The position numbers and the translations under genes were made by a program. Positions 35,000 to 42,977 of a stretch of 64,000 nucleotides of DNA are shown one piece after another (within the stretch, counting starts at the first letter, position 1; each line of letters opens with the position of its first letter). The stretch is from Oryzisolibacter propanilivorax (GTDB lineage: Bacteria; Pseudomonadota; Gammaproteobacteria; Burkholderiales; Burkholderiaceae_C): contig NZ_FNHP01000004.1 in NCBI RefSeq assembly GCF_900103645.1, forward strand, positions 248,001 through 312,000, in the 5' to 3' direction. Below the pieces are notes generated by a model. That model was not told the DNA's origin. It searched no databases and saw nothing but the letters and a program-made list of their open reading frames with translations.

Positions 35000-36286
35000 T
35001 CAGCGCACCGCGGCGGGGACGGCCTGCGCGGCCATGACGTCGGTGCGGCGCACCTCGGTGAAATACATCCAGATCAGCGAGACCCAAACCACGCCGTACA
35101 TCAGCATGAAGGCGCTGGAGCGGATGCCGGTCCAGTCCATCAGCATGCCGAACAGGATCGGCAGGATGAAGCCGCCCATGCCGCCGGCCAGGCCCACGAT
35201 GCCGCTGATGGCGCCGATGTTGCCGGGGTAGTCGTCGCTGATGTATTTGAAGACGCTGGCCTTGCCGAACGCCCAGGCTATGCCCAGGATGAACATCAGG
35301 CCGGTGAAGACATAGACGTTCAGGCCGATGTGCAGCGTCATCGGGCCGTTGACAGTGGTGATGGTGAAGTCGGTCTGCGGGTAGGACAGCAGGAACAGGC
35401 AGATCCAGCTCACCCACATGACCCACCAGGTCACGCTGTGCGCGCCGTACTTGTCCGAGAGCACGCCGCCGATGGCGCGCAGCACGCCGCCGGGCAGCGA
35501 GAAGCAGGCCGCCAGCAACGCCGCCACGCGGATGTCCAGGCCGTACTCGCCGACGTAGTACTGCACCATCCACAGGGCCAGGGCCACGTAACCGCCGAAG
35601 ACGATGCTGTAGTACTGGCAGTACTTGAGCACCTTGGGGTCCTTGAGCGCCTTGAGCTGCTGGGTGAACGAGACGTTGCTCGGCACCAGGTGCGCCGGGT
35701 CGCTGGAGCTGAAGATCCAGAACAGCACCAGCGTGCCGAGCATGATGGCCGCATACACGTGCGGCACGGCCTGCCAGCCGAAGGCCACCAGGATCACCGG
35801 GGCGACAAACTTGTTCACCGCCGCGCCCGAGTTGCCGGCGCCGTACACGCCCATGGCCATGCCCTGGCGGTTCTTCGGGAACCAGCGCGCTACGTAGGGC
35901 GTGCCGACCGAGAACGCGCCGCCGGCCAGGCCGACGAACAGGCCGATGACCAGGAAGTGCCAGTACTCGGTGGCCGAGCCCATGAACCAGATCGCCGGGA
36001 CGGTGATGGCCAGCAGGATCGTCATGACGATGCGCCCGCCGAAGCGGTCGGTCCAGATGCCCAGCGGCACGCGGATCAGCGAGCCGGTCAGCACCGGCAT
36101 GGCCGTGAGCAGCCCGAACTGCGTGGAGCTCAGGTTCAGCAGCTTCTTGATCGGGATGCCGATGATGCCGAACATCATCCAGACCATGAAGCACACGGTG
36201 AACGCCAGGGTGCTCACGATGAGCACGGACCAGGCCTGGCGGGTGCGGCGGGGATCGGTTGCCGCGGATTGCGACGGGGTGGACAT
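35000..36286 (-). CDS. narK1: Nitrate transporter NarK1 (MFS)
   Basis: 428 aa with about 12 membrane segments. It shows the nitrate-signature-like GLAGGAFSVGTPYVARWFP and GIVGLAGGMGGFILP. NarK1-type proteins are generally regarded as nitrate/proton symporters. The ATG at 36286 (MSTPSQSAATDP) is used because the longer frame contains low-complexity sequence. It heads the structural nar genes, 33 bases before narK2. Confidence 0.93.
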   Translation of the reverse strand: MSTPSQSAATDPRRTRQAWSVLIVSTLAFTVCFMVWMMFGIIGIPIKKLLNLSSTQFGLLTAMPVLTGSLIRVPLGIWTDRFGGRIVMTILLAITVPAIWFMGSATEYWHFLVIGLFVGLAGGAFSVGTPYVARWFPKNRQGMAMGVYGAGNSGAAVNKFVAPVILVAFGWQAVPHVYAAIMLGTLVLFWIFSSSDPAHLVPSNVSFTQQLKALKDPKVLKYCQYYSIVFGGYVALALWMVQYYVGEYGLDIRVAALLAACFSLPGGVLRAIGGVLSDKYGAHSVTWWVMWVSWICLFLLSYPQTDFTITTVNGPMTLHIGLNVYVFTGLMFILGIAWAFGKASVFKYISDDYPGNIGAISGIVGLAGGMGGFILPILFGMLMDWTGIRSSAFMLMYGVVWVSLIWMYFTEVRRTDVMAAQAVPAAVR

Positions 36287-36400
36287 GGCGGTTTTTCCGT
36301 TTGTGCGATGCCCAATGCTCGCCGCAACGCCCTGGCCTGCCCATCCTCCGGTGGCAGGGGCAGCGCGCGGCGGAAGAACGATGGCGCGCCCGCCTGGGCC

Positions 36401-36416
36401 TAGTTCCAAAGAACTA
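36401..36416. promoter_or_regulatory. Palindrome upstream of narK1
   Basis: TAGTTCCAAAGAACTA has perfect 6-base arms around CAAA and lies 115 bases upstream of the narK1 ATG, in the only sizeable gap between narL and the structural genes. It is a plausible operator for a dimeric regulator. It does not match the FNR/Dnr box (TTGAT-N4-ATCAA), and its arms only loosely resemble NarL heptamers. Confidence 0.4.
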
Positions 36417-36459
36417 TCGCCCCCTCGCCAATAATGCTCGAAAGTGCCCGCGGCCCTTT

Positions 36460-36499
36460 GTTTGCGCCGGCCTCAAACTATCGAAACCATAGCACAGCG
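36460..36499 (+). repeat. Degenerate Comamonadaceae-type repeat, copy 6
   Basis: CCCTTTGTTTGCGCC followed by the weak core ACTATCGAAACCATAGC. Much less conserved than other copies; assigned mainly from the core. Confidence 0.4.
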
Positions 36500-36513
36500 C
36501 CCGCGCGGCGGGA

Positions 36514-37218
36514 CTACTCCGGCCGCTGCCGGTCCGAGGCGTAGACCGCCGCCTGCACGCGCGAGGTCAGGCCCAGCTTGCGCAGGATGTGCTGCACGTG
36601 GATCTTCACCGTGGTCTCGGCGATGTCCAGGGCACGCGCGATCTCCTTGTTGCTGGCGCCGCGCGCGATCTCGCGCAGCACCTCTTCCTCGCGCGGCGAC
36701 AGCGGCGTGCCGCCCTCCTCGGGCGCCGCGGCGACAGCCGACACTGGCGCCTCGGGCACGCCCTGCGCCTGGAAGGCCGCCACCAGCTTGCCCATCATCT
36801 CCGGGCTGACCACCGGCTCGCCGCGCGCGGCGCGGCGCACCGCCTCGGCCAGCAGGTCGCCGTCGATGGTCTTGAGCAGGTAGCCCTGCGCGCCGTGGCG
36901 CAGCGCGGCGGCCAGGTCGGCGCCGTCCTCGCTCACCGTCAGCATGACCACGCGGCTGCCGGGCGAGGCGCGGCGCAGGTCGGCGATGGCGTCCACACCC
37001 AGCACGCCGGGCAGGTGGTTGTCCAGCAGGATGACCTGCGGCACGAGCTGCGGCAGCAGGCGCAGCGCCTCGCCGGCGTCGCCCGCCTCGCCGACCACCT
37101 GGAGATCCTCGTGCTGGCTCAGCAGGGCCACCAGGCCGCGGCGCAGCAGGGTGTGATCGTCGATCAGGAACAGCGTGGTGACGGGGGCGGCGGCCGGGGT
37201 GGCGGAGGCAGGAGGCAT
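36514..37218 (-). CDS. narL: Response regulator NarL
   Basis: 234 aa. The receiver domain (about 15-130) has phospho-acceptor Asp66 in VILLDNHLPG and conserved Lys in YLLKTIDGD. A LuxR-type helix-turn-helix follows (about 165-228, LSPREEEVLREIARGASNKEIA). It should activate the adjacent narK1K2GHJI genes in response to nitrate. It lies 16 bases after narX. The ATG at 37218 gives a short flexible leader. Confidence 0.95.
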   Translation of the reverse strand: MPPASATPAAAPVTTLFLIDDHTLLRRGLVALLSQHEDLQVVGEAGDAGEALRLLPQLVPQVILLDNHLPGVLGVDAIADLRRASPGSRVVMLTVSEDGADLAAALRHGAQGYLLKTIDGDLLAEAVRRAARGEPVVSPEMMGKLVAAFQAQGVPEAPVSAVAAAPEEGGTPLSPREEEVLREIARGASNKEIARALDIAETTVKIHVQHILRKLGLTSRVQAAVYASDRQRPE

Positions 37219-37234
37219 GGCGGTCGGGGCGGAA

Positions 37235-39175
37235 TCAGTCGGTCAGGGAGACTTGCGCCAGGGGCGCGGGCGGGCCGGAAGGTTGGAATGTGGGCGGCGG
37301 CGCGGCGCTTTCGACGCTGGTCGCGGGCAGATCCAGCGCCACGCAGGTGCCCTGCCCGCCCGGCTGCGAGGTCACGGACAGCGTGGCCTGGATGGCCTCG
37401 GCGCGCTCGCGCATGATGCCCAGGCCGACGTGCAGCGAGTCTGGCGGCACCGCCTGCGGGTCGAACCCCTGCCCGTCGTCGTGCACCTCGAAGCGCCAGC
37501 GCGGGTGGCGCTGCACGTTCACCTGCACGCTCTTGGCGCCGGCATGCTTGCGCACGTTGGACAGCGCTTCCTGCACGATGTGCAGCACCTGGATCTGCAC
37601 GTCCGGCGCCAGCGGCAGGCCCTGGCCAGACATGGACAGCCTGGCCGCCACGCCGGTCTGGTGCCCGAACTTGGACAGCGTGGCGCGCAGCGCGCCCTCG
37701 ATGTCCTCGTCCTGGGTACGGGTGCGAAAGTGCACCAGCAGTTCGCGCACGTCGGCATAGCACTCGCGCACGCCGATGTCGAGCTCGGCGATGGCGGCGT
37801 CGCGCGCGGCGCCCTTGCCGCGCGCCACTGCCGTCTGCAAGAGCTGCACCTGGATCTTCAGGAAGGCCAGCGACTGGGCGATGGAGTCGTGCAGCTCGCG
37901 CGCGATCAGGCCGCGCTCGGCGGCCACCGCCGCCTCGCGCTCCAGCGCCGCGGCGCGCAGCCCTTCCATGGAGCTGGCCAGGTGCCGCGCCATGCTGGCC
38001 AGCAGCTCGCGCGCATCGTCGGCCAGCGCCACCGGCCGGCGGAAGAACAGCGACACCTCGCCCATCAGGCGCTGGTGCTGGCGCACCGGGATGCTGATGA
38101 CGGTCTGGAAGCCCGCCTCGCGGCAGTGCGGCATCTGCAGGTCCGTGGCCGGCAGGATGGGAATCACGCGCATGCGCGCCTGCTGCGCCGTCTGGCCGCA
38201 CTCGCAGGCACCGGCGACCACGCAGTGCTCGTCCTCGACCATGGACTGCGGCAGTCCGTCCGCGGCCAGCAGCACGTAGCGCTGGTTGGTCTCATCCGAC
38301 CAGCGCACCGCCGCGGCATCGGCCAGCGCCACGCGGCGCACCTGCTGCACGAAGCCCTGGGTCAGCGCCTCCAGGCTGCCTGCCTCGGCGGCCAGCGCGC
38401 TGACCTCGTACAGCGCCTGCAGGCGCAGGTTCTGCTCCTCCACGCTGGCGGTCTTGTCGCGCACCTTGCGCTCCAGGTCGTGGTGCGAGGTCTGCAGCGC
38501 GTGCGCCATGCGGTTGAAGCCGGCGGTGAGCTGGCCGAACTCGTCGTCGGCCTCCACCGCCAGGCGCGTGCCCAGTTCGCCACGCTGCACGCGCGCCAGC
38601 GCCTGCTGCAGCCGCATCACCGGGTTCAGCACCACCAAGTAGCTCAGCGCCATGAAGGCCACCGCGGCGGCGATGACCAGCGCCACCATCAGCAGCTGGA
38701 ACAGATGCAGCCCGGCGGTCCAGCGTGCGATCTGCACCTCAATGGCCTCGACGAAACCGTCCAGCTCGGTGACGAAGGCATCGCCGCGCGCCATGGCCTG
38801 CTCGCCGCTGGGCGGCTGCGCGCGCCAGTCCGCGCGGATGGTGCGCCAGCGCTGCACGATGCCGGTGTAGTGCGCGCGCGTGGCATCGCCCCAGGGCACG
38901 AACAGCGGCCGCGACGGGTCGCCGGTGCGCAGCAGCTCCAGGCTGCCCTCGAAGCGCTGGGCCAGCTGCTCGAAATCCTGCGGCGACTCGTGCTGCTGCG
39001 CCAGCACCATGCGCAGCATGTTCATGCGCAGGCGACCGGCCTCGTTCACCGCCGCCGCGCCGCCTTCCAGCTTCCAGGTCACCCACAGGGTGAAGCCGAT
39101 GGAGGCCAGCGCGACCAGCAAAAAGGCCGTGCCCATGGCCAGCAGCTTGGTCGAGAGCGTGGGGCGGTGCAGCAT
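37235..39175 (-). CDS. narX: Nitrate/nitrite sensor histidine kinase NarX
   Basis: 646 aa. Two membrane segments flank a periplasmic four-helix sensor with a P-box-like EAGRLRMNMLRMVLAQQ. A HAMP, a coiled segment and a cysteine-containing GAF-like region follow, then the HPK7 H-box ARELHDSIAQSL and an ATPase domain with DDGQGFD and GLGIMRERA. It senses nitrate or nitrite and phosphorylates NarL. The ATG at 39175 is preferred to a GTG nine codons upstream. Confidence 0.95.
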   Translation of the reverse strand: MLHRPTLSTKLLAMGTAFLLVALASIGFTLWVTWKLEGGAAAVNEAGRLRMNMLRMVLAQQHESPQDFEQLAQRFEGSLELLRTGDPSRPLFVPWGDATRAHYTGIVQRWRTIRADWRAQPPSGEQAMARGDAFVTELDGFVEAIEVQIARWTAGLHLFQLLMVALVIAAAVAFMALSYLVVLNPVMRLQQALARVQRGELGTRLAVEADDEFGQLTAGFNRMAHALQTSHHDLERKVRDKTASVEEQNLRLQALYEVSALAAEAGSLEALTQGFVQQVRRVALADAAAVRWSDETNQRYVLLAADGLPQSMVEDEHCVVAGACECGQTAQQARMRVIPILPATDLQMPHCREAGFQTVISIPVRQHQRLMGEVSLFFRRPVALADDARELLASMARHLASSMEGLRAAALEREAAVAAERGLIARELHDSIAQSLAFLKIQVQLLQTAVARGKGAARDAAIAELDIGVRECYADVRELLVHFRTRTQDEDIEGALRATLSKFGHQTGVAARLSMSGQGLPLAPDVQIQVLHIVQEALSNVRKHAGAKSVQVNVQRHPRWRFEVHDDGQGFDPQAVPPDSLHVGLGIMRERAEAIQATLSVTSQPGGQGTCVALDLPATSVESAAPPPTFQPSGPPAPLAQVSLTD

Positions 39176-39225
39176 GACCGCAGTGTAGGCGGCGCGGGCC
39201 ACAGCCCGGCGCCTTACAAGGAAAA

Positions 39226-39284
39226 AGTGCCTTTAGCCTTTGTATTGCAAGGGCCTGCAGCTATTTTTTCAATAGCGCTGCAGG
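39226..39284 (+). repeat. Comamonadaceae-type intergenic repeat, copy 7
   Basis: GTGCCTTTAGCCTTTGTATTGCAAGGG (split segments of the family) followed by GCAGCTATTTTTTCAATAGC. It lies between narX and the ribonucleotide reductase gene. Confidence 0.75.
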
Positions 39285-39302
39285 CGAGTGAACCAAAGGT
39301 TT

Positions 39303-41741
39303 TCAGCCGCAGCTGCCCAGCGCCCCGCACTGGGTGCAGTAGTCGCAGCCGTCCTTGCGGATCACGGCGTGCGCGCCGCACTCGTGGCACTTCTTGCCGG
39401 CCATGGGCGGGGGCATGCCGATGGCCACCGCCGGCTCCTCCAGCGGCAGCTGCTGCTGCTCGGGCTCGGTCACGCGGCGCGCCAGGATGTTCTGCACCGC
39501 GTAGGCGATGGCCGCCACCTCCGAGTCGTGCCACAGCGGCACCGGCGTGCCGTCGGCGCGGGTGTGCGTGCCCAGACGCACCGGGCCGCGGTCCCACGCC
39601 ACCTTGCGCATGTCCGACAGCGCACGCTCCAGGAAGCCGCCGCGCGCGGCCAGCGACAGCAGGCGCATGCTGGAGGTGATCCACTGCTGCGACTCACCGC
39701 TCTGACCCACCGGCATGAAGAACTCGATGGCCCGGTCCACCGTGCCGCCGCGCCCGTCCGGCACCGGCAGGAAGGAGACGATCAGGTACAGGCGCTTCTG
39801 GCCCTCCTGCGTCCAGTACTCGACCTTCTCGGCCACCGCCGACAGCCCGCCCTTGGGGCGGCTCTCGATGACGGTGCGCATCGGGTCGAACGGCGCGGCC
39901 GGCTCTTCGGCGGTGGCCGGCGCCGGTGCGGCCGCCGGCGCTGCGGCGGGCACTTCCAGCACCGCGCCCAGGATGCTGTTCGGCCGGTAGGTGGCCAGGC
40001 CCTTCAGGCCCGAGTGCCAGGCCTGCAGGTACAGGTTCTTGAAGTCCTCATACGGATAGTCGGCCGGCACGTTCACGGTCTTGGAAATGGCCGTGTCCAC
40101 GTAGGGCTGCACCGCCTCCATCATCGCCACGTGGTCGGCGGCGCTCATGTCCATGGCATTGACGAAGTACCCGGGCAACTGGTTCACGTCGCCGCCCAGG
40201 GTCTTGTACAGGCGCCAGGCGTGGTCCTCGACCACGTACTCGCTCTTGCTGCCGTCGGCCTCGCGCTTCCTGCGCGTGTAGGTCCAGGAGAACGGCGGCT
40301 CGATGCCGTTGGAGGCGTTGTCGGCGAAGGCCAGGCTCACGGTGCCGGTGGGCGCGATGGACAGCAGGTGGCTGTTGCGGATGCCGTGCTTGCGGATGGC
40401 CTTCTTGATGTCCTCGGGCAGGCGGCTGGCGAAGGTACCCTCAGCCAGGTAGCCCGCGGCGTCGAACTTCGGGAACGCGCCTTTTTCCTTGGCCAGCTCG
40501 ACCGAGGCGCGGTAGGCCGCGTCGCGCATGCGCCGGGCGATCTGCACCGCCATGTCACGGCCTTCCTGGCGGTCGTAGCGCACCTTGAGCATCGCCAGGG
40601 TGTTGCCCATGCCGGTGAAGCCGACGCCGATGCGCCGCTTGGCGGCGGACTCGGCCTGCTGCTGCGGCAGCGGCCAGAAAGTGACGTCCAGCACGTTGTC
40701 CAGCGCGCGCACTTGCAGCGCCACGGCGGCCTCGAAAGCGTCGAAGTCGAACGACGCATCGCCGTGCAGCCCGAACGGGTGGCGCACGAAGCGCGTCAGG
40801 ATGATGGGCCCCAGGTCGCAGCAGCCGTAGGGCGGCAGGGGCTGCTCGCCGCAGGGGTTGGTGGCCTGGATGCTCTCGGTGTAGTGCAGGTTGTTGTCGG
40901 TATTGATCTGGTCCAGGAACAGGATGCCCGGCTCGGCGAAGTCATACGCCGACTGCATGATGGTGTCCCACAGCTCGCGCGCGCGCACGCTGCGGTACAC
41001 CCACTGGCCGTCGGCACGCTGGCGCGCGCCGGCCGCCAGCGCGTCCGGGCCGGGGGCGGCGCCGTGCACCAGCTCCCACTCGCCGTCCTGCTCCACCGCC
41101 TGCATGAAGGCGTCGGGCACGCCGACCGAGACGTTGAAATTGTTCCAGCGCCCCGGCGTGCGCTTGGCGGTGATGAAGTCCAGCACGTCCGGGTGGTCGA
41201 TGCGCAGCACGCCCATCTGCGCGCCGCGGCGCGCGCCGGCGCTCTCCACCGTCGAGCACGACTGGTCGAAGACGTTGATGTAGCTGCATGGGCCCGAGGC
41301 CATGGAGTGCGTGCCCTTGACCAGCGCGCCGCGCGGGCGGATGCGCGAGAAGTCGTAGCCCACGCCGCCGCCGCGGCGCATGGTCTCGGCGGCCTCGCGC
41401 AGCGCCTCGTAGATGCCCGGGTAGCCGGCGTCGTCCACGCCCTGGATGCAGTCGCCCACCGGCTGCACGAAGCAGTTGATCAGGGTGGCCTGGATGTCGG
41501 TGCCGGCGGCGCTCATGATGCGCCCGGCGCCGATGGCGCCACCGCGCAGGTTCTCCAGGAAGCGCTCCTCGAGCTTCTGGCGCAGCTCGGGTTTTTCCAC
41601 CGAGGCCAGGGCGCGCGCCACGCGCGCATACAGCTGGTCCACCTCGTGCTCGCCGCTTTTCAGGTATTTCTCGCGCAACACGTCCAGGCTGATGGGCTGG
41701 ACGGGCAGGCTGGGGGCGAGGCTGGTGGATTCACGTTGCAT
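39303..41741 (-). CDS. nrdJ: Adenosylcobalamin-dependent ribonucleotide reductase (class II)
   Basis: 812 aa. Class II RNR features include the N-terminal EKYLKSGE region, [32 protein letters not shown] with the active-site cysteine, and [14 protein letters not shown] zinc-ribbon-like tail KKCHECGAH...CDYCTQCG lies at the C-terminus. It makes deoxyribonucleotides without needing oxygen. An Ala/Pro-rich insert sits at about 590-615. The ATG at 41741 ([11 protein letters not shown]) is chosen because upstream frame sequence is not family-like. It precedes narX in the same direction, about 100 bases away. Confidence 0.93.
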   Translation of the reverse strand: MQRESTSLAPSLPVQPISLDVLREKYLKSGEHEVDQLYARVARALASVEKPELRQKLEERFLENLRGGAIGAGRIMSAAGTDIQATLINCFVQPVGDCIQGVDDAGYPGIYEALREAAETMRRGGGVGYDFSRIRPRGALVKGTHSMASGPCSYINVFDQSCSTVESAGARRGAQMGVLRIDHPDVLDFITAKRTPGRWNNFNVSVGVPDAFMQAVEQDGEWELVHGAAPGPDALAAGARQRADGQWVYRSVRARELWDTIMQSAYDFAEPGILFLDQINTDNNLHYTESIQATNPCGEQPLPPYGCCDLGPIILTRFVRHPFGLHGDASFDFDAFEAAVALQVRALDNVLDVTFWPLPQQQAESAAKRRIGVGFTGMGNTLAMLKVRYDRQEGRDMAVQIARRMRDAAYRASVELAKEKGAFPKFDAAGYLAEGTFASRLPEDIKKAIRKHGIRNSHLLSIAPTGTVSLAFADNASNGIEPPFSWTYTRRKREADGSKSEYVVEDHAWRLYKTLGGDVNQLPGYFVNAMDMSAADHVAMMEAVQPYVDTAISKTVNVPADYPYEDFKNLYLQAWHSGLKGLATYRPNSILGAVLEVPAAAPAAAPAPATAEEPAAPFDPMRTVIESRPKGGLSAVAEKVEYWTQEGQKRLYLIVSFLPVPDGRGGTVDRAIEFFMPVGQSGESQQWITSSMRLLSLAARGGFLERALSDMRKVAWDRGPVRLGTHTRADGTPVPLWHDSEVAAIAYAVQNILARRVTEPEQQQLPLEEPAVAIGMPPPMAGKKCHECGAHAVIRKDGCDYCTQCGALGSCG

Positions 41742-42068
41742 GGCGTTGGGTTCTCGGCAGGAAGAAAGGCAGGAAAAGGGAAGGCGGAGACGGGGCATGG
41801 CACCCCGGGGGGGCGGGCCGTCGCCGCAACACGCGGGATGCGCCCGGGAGTGGGAGTCGCGCGCGCGAAGCCGGGGTTGTACACCCTGCCGCAGGGCCGC
41901 GCCGCAGCCGGCGGCAAAGACCCGGCAGCGGCCGGCGGGCAGTGCCGGGCCGCCCTGCGGTTTTTGTAGCAGCGCGGCGCCGGCCCATGCGGGGGCGCAA
42001 ATTTTGCCCGCTTTGGCAAGGGCGCCAGACCAGTGCGTCGCCGCAAACGCACAAATTACCATGTCGGC
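41742..42068. other. 327-bp gene-free region between nrdJ and chaN
   Basis: GC-rich, without a supported reading frame. It should contain the divergent promoters of nrdJ and the ChaN-like gene. No NrdR box and no cobalamin riboswitch signature were found on either strand. CGCAAC occurs, but without the other conserved riboswitch elements. Confidence 0.5.
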
Positions 42069-42977
42069 ATGACCGTCTTTCCCATCCCCCTGCGCGCGCG
42101 GCGGCGGGCGCTGCTGGCCGGCCTGGCGCTGACCGTCCTGGCCGGCTGCGCCGCCCCGCCCGACCGCGCCACCGCCGGCCCCGCGCCGGGCGACGCCGAC
42201 GCCGCCTGGCTGGCACAGCTGCAGCGCTGGCAGGGCGTGCCGGTGCTGTTGCTGGGCGAGCAGCATGACGTGCCCGCGCACCAGCAGTGGGAGCAGGCCA
42301 CCGTGCAGTGGCTGGCCGCGCGCGGCCGGCTGGCGGCGCTGGTCCTCGAGATGGCCGAGGCCGGCACCGCCACCGATGGCCTGCCGCCTACCGCCAGTGC
42401 CGACGCCGTGCGCGCGCGGCTGCGCTGGAACGAGCGGCTATGGCCCTGGGAGCACTATGCCGGCGCGATCATGGCCGCCGTCGCCGCCGGAGTGCCGGTG
42501 CGCGGCGCCAACCTGGACGCCGCCGCCCTGCGCGCCGCGCTGCAGGACGCGACGCTGGACGCGCACCTGCCGCCGCCCGCCCTGGCGCGCCAGCGCCGCG
42601 CCATCGAAGACGGCCACTGCGGCCTGCTGCCGCCGGCGCGCGTGCAGCCCATGGTGCGCGTGCAGCTGGCACGCGACGCCAGCTTCGCGCGCCAGCTGCA
42701 GCAGTCGCTGCAGCCCGAGCGCACGGCGCTGCTGCTGGCCGGCGGCGGGCATGTGCTGCGCGACCTGGGCGTGCCGACCTGGCTGCCGCCCGGTTTGGAG
42801 TCAAAAGTGGCTCTAGCCCATGTATATCAAGGGCAGCCAGCTACCGAAAAAGGAGCGGACTACCGGCATGCCACGGACGCCCCGCCGGCGTCCGATCACT
42901 GCGCCGGGCTGCGCGGGCGCTGGCCCGGCGGCGCGCCTGCCTCCTCGTCGGACGCTCCAGCGCCATCGGCGCGCTGA
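42069..42977 (+). CDS. ChaN family lipoprotein (haem/iron-related)
   Basis: 302 aa. Signal peptide with lipobox VLAGC (Cys27). The ChaN fold is marked by [22 protein letters not shown] and [16 protein letters not shown]. ChaN-like proteins bind haem or take part in iron uptake in some bacteria. The frame reads through a genome-wide repeat (42801-42857), encoding [15 protein letters not shown], and its final ~60 residues then overlap the convergent c-di-GMP gene by 82 bases. The real protein probably ended near residue 245 before repeat insertion. Confidence 0.82.
   Translation: MTVFPIPLRARRRALLAGLALTVLAGCAAPPDRATAGPAPGDADAAWLAQLQRWQGVPVLLLGEQHDVPAHQQWEQATVQWLAARGRLAALVLEMAEAGTATDGLPPTASADAVRARLRWNERLWPWEHYAGAIMAAVAAGVPVRGANLDAAALRAALQDATLDAHLPPPALARQRRAIEDGHCGLLPPARVQPMVRVQLARDASFARQLQQSLQPERTALLLAGGGHVLRDLGVPTWLPPGLESKVALAHVYQGQPATEKGADYRHATDAPPASDHCAGLRGRWPGGAPASSSDAPAPSAR
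42801..42857 (+). repeat. Comamonadaceae-type repeat, copy 8 (inside chaN frame)
   Basis: TCAAAAGTGGCTCTAGCCCATG, ATCAAGGGCAGCCA and a decayed core GCTACCGAAAAAGGAGC. It lies within the 3' end of the ChaN-like coding frame and is translated in frame. Confidence 0.65.

Noticed and set aside
36287-36513. FNR/Dnr box before the nar genes
   Set aside because: No TTGAT-N4-ATCAA match was found by eye. Only the TAGTTC palindrome is reported, without naming its regulator.
41742-42068. Possible cobalamin riboswitch upstream of the B12-dependent RNR
   Set aside because: No B12 box and none of the conserved core was found on the minus strand; CGCAAC on the plus strand alone is not enough.
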